Assembly: GCA_946061495.1 (NCBI GenBank)
Contig: CAMGSV010000094.1
Coordinates: 1 to 9,008 of the forward strand
DNA from: an uncultured Spirochaetales bacterium
GTDB taxonomy: Bacteria > Spirochaetota > Spirochaetia > Treponematales > Treponemataceae
Reading direction: 5' to 3'
DNA length: 9,008 nucleotides
Positions 1 to 5,305 of the stretch are shown piece by piece. Below the pieces are notes generated by a model that had not been told where the DNA came from, did no database searches, and worked only from the letters and a program-made list of their open reading frames with translations. Both the position numbers and the translations under genes were made by a program. The stretch's first letter is position 1; each line of letters begins with the position of its first letter.

Positions 1-362
1 TGCGTAAATATTACGGCACCATTTCTGGCTTTTTTGCTGAAAGAAAAAAGGAATGAGGTTTCTTTGTCATGGATGAGGCCGGGCTTTATCAAATTATAGT
101 AGAGACTCTCCAATTCATCCTTGGTAGGTAGGTACCAGTCATCATAGCCACCGCCATTGTAGGTAGGGCAGAACTTGAAGGCCATGTCCCAGGGCAGGTG
201 GCCGATGATCTCGCTGCATTCCCAAACCTTGTTTCCCACCACCTCGAATATGATTCCGCCGGCGGGACCGGTATCACCAATCTTGTATTGCTTTGTGTTG
301 TTTTGGGCGGAGAGGCTGAGGGTCAGAAAGAGAACCGTTAAAATCAATGCTGCTTTTTTCAT
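1..362 (-). CDS. Exported DUF1566-type protein, N-terminal 120 codons (cut by left edge)
   Basis: The frame is open from ATG 362-360 to the left edge with no stop, so the gene continues outside the window. An excellent ribosome site (AGGAGGAA) lies just before the ATG. Residues 1-19 form a signal peptide (MKKAALILTVLFLTLSLSA, cut before QNN), so the product is exported. The mature part begins with IGDTGPAGGIIFEV (28-41) and contains GGYDDWYLPTKDEL (71-84). A Gly-rich start followed by a W-LPT-EL stretch is the signature of the DUF1566/Lcl C-terminal domain, common as short surface or periplasmic proteins in Treponema and relatives. Residues 103-119 (SFLFSFSKKARNGAVIF) probably match the usual W-S-S-S-E strand but lack its Trp. 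Function unknown; a carbohydrate- or surface-related role would be a guess. The gene diverges from the NifU-like gene. Confidence 0.8.
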   Translation of the reverse strand, partial: MKKAALILTVLFLTLSLSAQNNTKQYKIGDTGPAGGIIFEVVGNKVWECSEIIGHLPWDMAFKFCPTYNGGGYDDWYLPTKDELESLYYNLIKPGLIHDKETSFLFSFSKKARNGAVIFT

Positions 363-387
363 ATTTCCTCCTCGAAATTTTGCAATC

Positions 388-417
388 AATATACTATGAA
401 AGGAAAACCACTGTCAA
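388..417 (-). promoter_or_regulatory. Promoter of the DUF1566-type gene
   Basis: On the minus strand there is a perfect -35 TTGACA (417-412), an 18-base spacer and a -10 TATATT (393-388). Transcription would start near 381, about 19 bases before the ATG, leaving room for the AGGAGGAA ribosome site. The -35 box sits inside a small dyad, CACTG (409-413) and CAGTG (422-426), which could be an operator. Confidence 0.65.
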
Positions 418-487
418 ATGGCAGTGATACACTGTTTTGTTGTTTCGAGAAAAAAATATTTTAATACTAGCTTTATGGACAGTATTA

Positions 488-496
488 TGATATAAT
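488..496 (+). promoter_or_regulatory. Extended -10 promoter of the NifU-like/GGGtGRT operon
   Basis: TGATATAAT (488-496) is a perfect extended -10 element (TGn followed by TATAAT). No good -35 box stands 16-18 bases upstream, as is usual for extended -10 promoters. The predicted start near 503 gives a leader of about 44 bases that contains the AGGAGA ribosome site at 535-540. Confidence 0.6.
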
Positions 497-546
497 TATG
501 GTGTTCCACTGGGAACATACTCTTCAATTTTTCCAGGAGAAAATCT

Positions 547-1248
547 ATGGTGTATTCGACAGAAGTGGAGCACATGTGTCCACTGGTTAAGTCCGCCTAT
601 CATGGACCGGCCCCCATTCCCCAGGAGGGAAAGTGGGTGCAGGCAAAGGAAATCAAGGATATTTCCGGCTTTACCCACGGTGTGGGTTGGTGTGCCCCCC
701 AGCAGGGAGCCTGCAAGTTGACTTTAAACGTCAAGGAAGGCGTCATTCAGGAGGCGCTGGTAGAGACCATCGGCTGTTCCGGCATGACCCATTCCGCCGC
801 TATGGCCTCCGAGATTCTCATCGGAAAGACAATTCTGGAGGCCCTGAACACGGACCTCGTCTGTGATGCCATCAACACTGCCATGCGGGAGCTGTTCCTT
901 CAGATTGTGTATGGCCGCAGCCAGTCAGCCTTCAGCGAGGGCGGTCTGGTGGTTGGAGCCTCCCTGGAGGATTTGGGCAAGGGTCTGCGCTCTCAGGTTG
1001 GAACCATGTTCGCCACCCTCAAGAAGGGACCCCGCTACCTGGAGATGGCGGAAGGCTATGTTGAGCAGGTTGCTGTGGACGAGGAGGGTGCCATCATCGG
1101 ATACAAGTTCATCCACTTCGGAAAGATGATGGACTTCATCAAGAAGGGCGACGATCCTGCCACAGCTATGGAGAAGGCTCGTGGTTCCTATGGCCGTACC
1201 ACCCCAGAGGATGGTGCGGTGAAGCTCATTGACCCACGGCACGAGTAA
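547..1248 (+). CDS. NifU/IscU-like iron-sulfur cluster scaffold homologue
   Basis: This 233-residue cytoplasmic protein resembles the N-terminal scaffold domain of NifU/IscU, on which iron-sulfur clusters are assembled. The similarity is strongest at residues 45-100: GVGWCAPQQGACKLTLNV (45-62) followed by VETIGCSGMTHSAAMASE (72-89), parallel to the IscU layout of Cys-Gly-Asp-x-Met-Lys-Leu and then Tyr-Gly-Cys-x-x-x-x-Ala-x-Ser-Ser. It is longer than IscU (about 128 residues) and has an extra C-terminal part (about 120-233). Cysteines are at 11, 49, 56, 77 and 106; C77 matches an IscU ligand but the other two canonical positions are not clearly kept. The start is supported by AGGAGA at 535-540, six bases before the ATG. 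The GGGtGRT gene follows after only 14 bases, so the two are co-transcribed. Homologues of this pair are usually labelled iron-sulfur scaffold, but true scaffold activity is unproven. Confidence 0.82.
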   Translation: MVYSTEVEHMCPLVKSAYHGPAPIPQEGKWVQAKEIKDISGFTHGVGWCAPQQGACKLTLNVKEGVIQEALVETIGCSGMTHSAAMASEILIGKTILEALNTDLVCDAINTAMRELFLQIVYGRSQSAFSEGGLVVGASLEDLGKGLRSQVGTMFATLKKGPRYLEMAEGYVEQVAVDEEGAIIGYKFIHFGKMMDFIKKGDDPATAMEKARGSYGRTTPEDGAVKLIDPRHE

Positions 1249-1262
1249 GGCGGAGGTAGAAG

Positions 1263-2273
1263 ATGGCAGAGAAAATTACATTTGAGAGCTACGAGCGCCG
1301 CATCGACAAGATCAACAAGGCGCTGAACGAGAACGGAATCGCCTCCATCGAGGAGGCCAAGGATATTTGCGACAAGGCTGGCATCAATCCCTACAAGACG
1401 GTGGAGGAGACCCAGCCCATCTGCTTTGAGAACGCAAAGTGGGCCTATGTGGTGGGTGCCGCCATCGCCATCAAGAAGGGCTGCAAGAATGCCGCTGATG
1501 CCGCCGAGGCCATCGGAATCGGTCTGCAGGCCTTCTGTATTCCCGGCTCTGTTGCCGAGGACCGCAAGGTTGGTCTGGGACACGGAAACCTGGCGGCCCG
1601 CCTGCTGCGTGAGGAGACAAAGTGCTTCGCCTTTCTGGCTGGCCACGAGTCTTTTGCTGCGGCTGAGGGAGCCATCAAGATTGCCGCCAAGGCAGACAAG
1701 GTGCGCAAGGAGCCCCTGCGCTGTATCCTCAATGGTTTGGGAAAGGATGCCGCCCAGATTATCAGCCGCATCAACGGCTTCACCTACGTTCAGACACAGT
1801 TCGACTATTATACCGGCGAGCTGAAGGTGGTGAAGGAGATTCCCTACTCCAAGGGGGAGCGCTCCAAGGTGAAGTGCTACGGTGCCGACGACGTTCGCGA
1901 GGGCGTGGCCATCATGTGGCATGAGGGTGTGGATGTTTCCATTACCGGCAACTCCACCAACCCCACCCGGTTCCAGCATCCGGTGGCGGGAACCTACAAG
2001 AAGGAGTGCGTGGAGAAGGGCAAGAAATACTTCTCCGTGGCTTCCGGCGGTGGTACTGGACGCACCCTGCATCCCGACAACATGGCAGCAGGCCCCGCCT
2101 CCTACGGCATGACCGACACCATGGGACGCATGCACTCTGACGCCCAGTTTGCAGGCTCCTCCTCCGTTCCCGCCCACGTTGAGATGATGGGCTTCCTGGG
2201 AATCGGAAACAACCCCATGGTCGGCGCCACCGTGGCCGTGGCCGTTGACGTTTCAACTGCCCTCAATAAGTAG
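1263..2273 (+). CDS. GGGtGRT-family protein
   Basis: This 336-residue protein carries the name-giving motif of the GGGtGRT family (Pfam PF14057) at 262-268, inside SGGGTGRTLHPDNMAAGPAS (261-280). Other striking stretches are Gly/Ala-rich 61-90, CIPGSVAEDRKVGLGHGN (92-109) and SITGNSTNPTRFQHPVAG (226-243). It has eight cysteines (36, 54, 74, 92, 121, 154, 205, 249), many for a soluble protein, and no signal peptide or membrane segment, so it should be cytoplasmic. To my knowledge the family has no described biochemical role; its steady companion is the NifU-like gene, found here 14 bases upstream. That suggests work on the same cofactor or complex, which is inference. The start is supported by GGCGGAGG just before the ATG. 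The C-terminal codons and the TAG stop lie in a strong RNA hairpin (2250-2285). High third-position GC explains the long antisense open frames across it. Confidence 0.92.
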   Translation: MAEKITFESYERRIDKINKALNENGIASIEEAKDICDKAGINPYKTVEETQPICFENAKWAYVVGAAIAIKKGCKNAADAAEAIGIGLQAFCIPGSVAEDRKVGLGHGNLAARLLREETKCFAFLAGHESFAAAEGAIKIAAKADKVRKEPLRCILNGLGKDAAQIISRINGFTYVQTQFDYYTGELKVVKEIPYSKGERSKVKCYGADDVREGVAIMWHEGVDVSITGNSTNPTRFQHPVAGTYKKECVEKGKKYFSVASGGGTGRTLHPDNMAAGPASYGMTDTMGRMHSDAQFAGSSSVPAHVEMMGFLGIGNNPMVGATVAVAVDVSTALNK

Positions 2274-2285
2274 GGCAGTTGAAAC
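2250..2285 (+). repeat. 14-bp perfect inverted repeat spanning the GGGtGRT stop codon
   Basis: GTTTCAACTGCCCT (2250-2263) and AGGGCAGTTGAAAC (2272-2285) are exact reverse complements, with an 8-base loop CAATAAGT. The TAG stop (2271-2273) sits where the loop meets the 3' arm, so the last codons form the 5' arm. No T run follows, so this is not an intrinsic terminator. A 3' stabilising hairpin, or an element affecting termination of translation, is more likely. Two smaller stems follow: CAAGC/GCTTG (2294-2298/2304-2308) and ACGTT/AACGT (2316-2320/2325-2329). Confidence 0.9.
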
Positions 2286-2336
2286 TCAACAAGCAAGCTA
2301 AAGGCTTGTGACTGGACGTTTTCTAACGTGAATCAT

Positions 2337-2370
2337 GCACCCTGTCACTACGGTGGCGGGGTGCTTTTTT
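2337..2370 (+). terminator. Intrinsic terminator of the NifU-like/GGGtGRT operon
   Basis: GCACCC (2337-2342) pairs with GGGTGC (2359-2364). The pairing continues inward through 2343-2348/2353-2358 with two G-T wobbles, closing on a C(TACG)G tetraloop of the very stable UNCG class. Six Ts (2365-2370) follow directly. This 12-pair stem with a T run is a textbook Rho-independent terminator. Confidence 0.9.
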
Positions 2371-2420
2371 ACCAGAACCACGGACTGCCTTCTGGTGAGC
2401 GGTAAGTCCGAACTTTTTTT
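2371..2420 (+). other. Interleaved stems before a T tract (second terminator or switch-like element)
   Basis: Two stems overlap in an interleaved order. Stem A pairs ACCAGAA (2371-2377) with TTCTGGT (2390-2396). Stem B pairs CGGACTGCC (2381-2389) with GGT plus AGTCCG (2401-2403 and 2405-2410, A2404 bulged), and is followed by a run of seven Ts (2414-2420). Stem B reads as a backup terminator. Stem A would either compete with it or form a pseudoknot. The same T-rich DNA is also the upstream A/T tract of the 5S promoter. Confidence 0.5.
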
Positions 2421-2441
2421 AATATTTTTTCTTGCGAGCAC

Positions 2442-2470
2442 TTGACAAAACAACTGCATCATGGTAGTAT
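2442..2470 (+). promoter_or_regulatory. Strong promoter of the 5S rRNA gene
   Basis: TTGACA (2442-2447), a 17-base spacer and TAGTAT (2465-2470) give a perfect -35, ideal spacing and a good -10. An A/T-rich stretch upstream (about 2411-2431) fits an UP element as seen at rRNA promoters. The predicted start, about 2477, is almost at the mature 5' end of the 5S RNA. Confidence 0.85.
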
Positions 2471-2478
2471 CTAATCAT

Positions 2479-2587
2479 TGCTGGTGACCATAGTAGAGGT
2501 GCAATACCCGTTCCCATCCCGAACACGGAAGTCAAGCCCTCCAACGCCGATGATACTGCTCTTGCGGGAAAGTAGGTAGTTGCCAGT
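2479..2587 (+). rRNA. rrf: 5S ribosomal RNA (isolated copy)
   Basis: The stretch contains the conserved 5S core: CCCGTTCCCATCCCGAACAC (2508-2527), GGAAGTCAAGCCC, CGCCGATGATACTG and GGGAAAGTAGGT near the 3' end. The terminal helix forms between CTGGTG (2481-2486) and TGCCAG (2581-2586), with G-T pairs at the inner end. Length is about 109 bases, normal for bacterial 5S. A T-rich tract (2587-2597) ends the transcript. No 16S or 23S sequence is present within the window: upstream is a terminated protein operon and downstream a sugar epimerase gene. The copy therefore stands alone with its own promoter. End positions are accurate to a few bases. Confidence 0.93.
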
Positions 2588-2604
2588 TTTTTATTTTAAA
2601 CGTA

Positions 2605-2633
2605 TTGCATTGTCTTCCCACTGATTGTATTCT
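2605..2633 (+). promoter_or_regulatory. Possible promoter of the epimerase-like gene
   Basis: TTGCAT (2605-2610), a 17-base spacer and TATTCT (2628-2633) form a weak-to-moderate promoter. The same TTGCAT -35 at 17 bases occurs at the glgC promoter. The predicted start falls at about 2640, on the A of the chosen ATG, so the mRNA could be leaderless. Read-through from the 5S promoter is the alternative. Confidence 0.4.
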
Positions 2634-2639
2634 AGTGGT

Positions 2640-3605
2640 ATGGAAATAACCCTTGCTAATCAATTTTTACAGGCAACCATTTCAAGTTGTGGTGCTCAAC
2701 TGTTGTCACTGAAAGATTTGTCCTTCGGAAAGGGAACTTCTGGGTCGGAGGCATCTGGTGTGGAATACATCTGGAACGGAAATCCTTCTGTCTGGAAATT
2801 CCGTGCTCCTATTCTCTTTCCCATTGTGGGCCGCCTGAAGGACGGTTATTTTTTGTGGCAGGGCAAGGAGTATCATATGCCGAACCACGGATTTGCCCGG
2901 GATTTGGAGCATTCTGTGGTGGAGGAGGAGAAGGATAGGGTTGTGTGGCGGCTACAGGACACTCCTTATACTAGGGAGTTTTTTCCCTGGCCCTTTGTGC
3001 TGGAGACCGAGTATCAGTTGGTGGATTCTACCCTGGTGTTCCGTACCACGGTCACCAATCCTGGCCAGCAGGAATTGGCCTTTAGTCTGGGAAGCCACAC
3101 AGGGCTGGCCTATCCTTGGAAGGGTTTCCGTAAGGAGGACTATTACCTCCAGTTCCAGCTGGCAGACCAGCAGAATGAGGTTCCCCGTATGGTGGCTTCC
3201 AGTGAGGGGGGATTTGTATTGGGCACGTGGAGTGGCGAGGCCAATGCCGCTGATACGGGCTTTCAGCTGGAAACTGCTGCTTATCCCCATATTCAGGAGG
3301 GCAAAGTCACGTTGCAGGACGGTCTGTTTGGTGGTGGCCACATTCTTACGGGAGTCACCTCCCAGTGGGTGGCCTTGGTGGAGGGAACGACTGGTCGTCA
3401 GGTTCGGGTGAATACAGCAGGCTTTCCCTATGTGGTGCTGTGGCAAAGTGCTTCTCCCACCGAGCCCTTTGTCTGCATTGAACCTTGGTTCGGCCTGCCA
3501 GACTGGGATGGAACCTCCCACGAATGGGAGCGGAAGCCTGGGCTGGTGCGGTTGGAGCCGGGAAACAGCTTTTCCTGCCACCAGTCCCTGGAGATTGTCC
3601 CGTGA
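2640..3605 (+). CDS. Aldose 1-epimerase family protein (LacX-like mutarotase)
   Basis: This 321-residue cytoplasmic protein belongs to the galactose mutarotase-like superfamily, whose members interconvert alpha and beta anomers of sugars or sugar phosphates. Visible family motifs are ILFPIVGRL (58-66), NHGFARD (82-88, with a conserved His), SLGSHTGLAYP (149-159, with the second conserved His) and CIEPWFGLPDW (279-289), whose Glu281 would be the catalytic base. The pattern fits the LacX-like subgroup better than classical GalM; substrate unknown. I chose ATG 2640 because MEITLANQFLQATISSCGA matches how family members begin. The frame also opens at TTG 2625, which has no ribosome site. ATG 2640 lacks a clear ribosome site too, consistent with a leaderless mRNA. 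It lies 52 bases after the 5S gene, and I see no strong terminator after its stop. Confidence 0.85.
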   Translation: MEITLANQFLQATISSCGAQLLSLKDLSFGKGTSGSEASGVEYIWNGNPSVWKFRAPILFPIVGRLKDGYFLWQGKEYHMPNHGFARDLEHSVVEEEKDRVVWRLQDTPYTREFFPWPFVLETEYQLVDSTLVFRTTVTNPGQQELAFSLGSHTGLAYPWKGFRKEDYYLQFQLADQQNEVPRMVASSEGGFVLGTWSGEANAADTGFQLETAAYPHIQEGKVTLQDGLFGGGHILTGVTSQWVALVEGTTGRQVRVNTAGFPYVVLWQSASPTEPFVCIEPWFGLPDWDGTSHEWERKPGLVRLEPGNSFSCHQSLEIVP

Positions 3606-3652
3606 CAATATAATTGAATGAAAAATTTGCAATTTTTTACTATTTACTGTAA

Positions 3653-3658
3653 TATAAT
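3653..3658 (+). promoter_or_regulatory. Possible -10 box of the MATE gene
   Basis: A perfect TATAAT stands in a very A/T-rich gap, about 40 bases before the MATE start codon. No convincing -35 sits at 16-18 bases; TTGCAA (3627-3632) is 20 bases away. The flanking 12 bases AATATAATTGAA (3651-3662) repeat exactly at 3607-3618, so a second TATAAT lies at 3609-3614. Confidence 0.4.
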
Positions 3659-3698
3659 TGAAAATAATAGAACCTAGACTGAATGGAGTCATACAACA

Positions 3699-5063
3699 AT
3701 GCAGCAAGAAAATAAGATGGGTGTGATGCCGGTGAATCGGCTCATTATCACCATGTCTGTGCCCATGATTGTGTCCATGCTGGTTACTGCCCTGTACAAT
3801 GTGGTGGATAGCGTCTTTGTGGCACGAATCAGTGAGAATGCCCTCACCGCAGTCTCAATCTCCTTTCCCATCCAGAACCTGATGATAGCCATTTCCACCG
3901 GAACAGGTGTTGGTATCAATGCACTGTTGGCTATGAACTTGGGACGAAAGGATTTCAAGGCGGTGGGGCTGGTGGCCTCCAACGGAATCTTTCTGGCGGC
4001 CTGCAGCAGTGTCATCTTCATCGTTTTTGGCCTGTTCTTCACGCCTCTGTACTTCAGGAGCCTCACCACCGACCCGGAAATCATCCAATACGGCTGTGAC
4101 TACCTGAAGGTGTGCTCTGTCCTCTGCTTTGGCCTCTTTCTGCAGATTACCAACGATCGGGTGCTGCAGGCCACGGGAAAGACCATCTACACCATGTACA
4201 CCCAGGGACTGGGAGCCATTATCAACATCATCTTGGACCCCATTCTGATTTTTGGCCTGCTGGGTTTCCCTGCCCTCGGTGTGGCGGGAGCAGCTTGGGC
4301 CACCGTCATTGGTCAGATTGCAGGCATGTTCCTGTCAGTTTTCTTCAATGTAACAAAAAACCATGAGGTGAAGCTGGAGATAAAGACCTTCCGGCCCCAT
4401 TGGCCCACCATCAAGTCGATTTATGCCATCGGTGTTCCCTCCATCATCATGGCTTCCATCATCTCCGTCATGACCTTCGGCATGAACAAGATTCTCATGG
4501 GATTCACGGCCACTGCCACTGCTGTATTCGGTGTCTACTCCAAGCTCATGAGCTTTGTGTTTATGCCGGTCTTTGGCCTCAACAATGGTATGATTCCCAT
4601 CATTTCCTACAACTATGGGGCTCAGAATCGGTTGCGAATCAAGAAGACCATCAGCCTCTGTGCCATGTATGCCACAGCCATCATGGTGGTGGGCTTTGCC
4701 ATTTTCCAGCTTTTCCCCCAGGTACTGCTGTCCTTCTTCAACGCCTCGGAGGAGATGATGCGGCTTGGAAGGCCGGCCTTGCGGATCATCAGTTTCAGTT
4801 TCCTGCTGGCAGGCTACAACATTGTCTGTGGCTCTGTATTCCAGGCGCTGGGCAAGGGGGTGTTGAGCATGAATGTTTCCTTGATCCGCCAGCTGGTGGT
4901 ACTGCTGCCCATTGCCTGGATTATGTCTCGGACTGGAAACCTGAATCTGGTGTGGCTGAGTTTTCCGCTGTCTGATGTGGTGGCCTGTATTACCAGCACC
5001 ATCTTTCTGGGCAAGAGCTATCGGAAGGAAATCGCTCCATTGCCAGAAGGAAAGCCTGTCTAA
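3699..5063 (+). CDS. MATE-family multidrug/sodium-type efflux protein
   Basis: At 454 residues the protein has the usual MATE length and is strongly hydrophobic throughout, consistent with the family's 12 membrane segments in two halves. The N-terminal region NRLIITMSVPMIVSMLVTAL (14-33) followed by YNVVDSVFVARI (34-45) is the classic first-helix pattern. Further family marks are the Gly-rich GTGVGINALLAMNLGRKDF, VLQATGKT, NIILDPILIFGLLGFPALG, and ISYNYGAQNRLRIKK in the second half. MATE proteins export drugs or other organic compounds from the cytoplasm in exchange for sodium ions or protons; the substrate cannot be told from sequence. The start at 3699 has GGAG (3685-3688) ten bases upstream, a little far; ATG 3717 is a less likely alternative. 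No regulator gene is adjacent. A terminator follows at 5096-5146. Confidence 0.93.
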   Translation: MQQENKMGVMPVNRLIITMSVPMIVSMLVTALYNVVDSVFVARISENALTAVSISFPIQNLMIAISTGTGVGINALLAMNLGRKDFKAVGLVASNGIFLAACSSVIFIVFGLFFTPLYFRSLTTDPEIIQYGCDYLKVCSVLCFGLFLQITNDRVLQATGKTIYTMYTQGLGAIINIILDPILIFGLLGFPALGVAGAAWATVIGQIAGMFLSVFFNVTKNHEVKLEIKTFRPHWPTIKSIYAIGVPSIIMASIISVMTFGMNKILMGFTATATAVFGVYSKLMSFVFMPVFGLNNGMIPIISYNYGAQNRLRIKKTISLCAMYATAIMVVGFAIFQLFPQVLLSFFNASEEMMRLGRPALRIISFSFLLAGYNIVCGSVFQALGKGVLSMNVSLIRQLVVLLPIAWIMSRTGNLNLVWLSFPLSDVVACITSTIFLGKSYRKEIAPLPEGKPV

Positions 5064-5095
5064 TCCTGCAACCTTTTCACTGGTGAATCGGAAAG

Positions 5096-5146
5096 CCTCC
5101 AGAATCAATGGGTACATGCGAACTCATTGTTTTGGAGGTTTTGTTT
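5096..5146 (+). terminator. Intrinsic terminator of the MATE gene
   Basis: CCTCCA (5096-5101) pairs with TGGAGG (5133-5138), and CAATG (5106-5110) with CATTG (5125-5129). A small A/T internal section joins the two helices and the loop is 14 bases. TTTTGTTT (5139-5146) follows the stem. It separates the MATE gene from the glgC promoter. Confidence 0.75.
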
Positions 5147-5156
5147 GAAAAAATAA

Positions 5157-5185
5157 TTGCATTTTCGGGCCAAGGGGTTTATACT
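5157..5185 (+). promoter_or_regulatory. Promoter of glgC
   Basis: TTGCAT (5157-5162), a 17-base spacer and TATACT (5180-5185) make a good sigma-70-type promoter. The start is predicted near 5191, about 115 bases ahead of the glgC start codon. Confidence 0.7.
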
Positions 5186-5190
5186 GAAAC

Positions 5191-5305
5191 AATGGTAAAA
5201 ACGAGAGTTGTTTGCTGAGTCTCAAGACTCCGGTGGGAAATTCTTGTGTGCTTGAGGGGATGCTTCTCTGTATGAATACATCTCTGTGAGTTTTTTGGAG
5301 GTATT
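5191..5305 (+). promoter_or_regulatory. glgC leader with alternative stems and a possible short leader ORF
   Basis: The leader can form a small hairpin, GAGTC (5217-5221)/GACTC (5226-5230) with a TCAA loop. Alternatively CTCAAG (5221-5226) pairs with CTTGAG (5251-5256); the two share bases and exclude each other. A short frame ATG 5260 to TGA 5287-5289 (MLLCMNTSL, also openable at GTG 5248) ends seven bases before the glgC ribosome site GGAGGT (5297-5302). I recognise no known riboswitch class. Confidence 0.35.

Noticed and set aside
89..280. Minus-strand 63-codon open frame near the left edge
   Set aside because: It is in a different frame from the signal-peptide DUF1566-type gene that occupies the same strand and is open to the window edge.
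1188..2177. Long minus-strand open frame (329 codons) opposite the GGGtGRT gene
   Set aside because: It lies antisense to a clearly recognisable family protein, its translation is low-complexity (Gly/His/Leu-rich), and its openness follows from high third-position GC on the real strand.
3621..3637. A/T-only hairpin (AAAAATT/AATTTTT) after the epimerase-like gene as a terminator
   Set aside because: Seven A-T pairs with a three-base loop are too weak to call a terminator; it lies in generally A/T-rich DNA.
2952..3707. Minus-strand open frame (251 codons) opposite the epimerase-like gene
   Set aside because: No ribosome site, no family resemblance, and the sense strand shows conserved mutarotase motifs.
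4335..5117. Minus-strand open frame (260 codons) opposite the MATE gene
   Set aside because: It is antisense to a clear membrane exporter, runs over its terminator, and its translation is His/Gln/Asp-rich noise.
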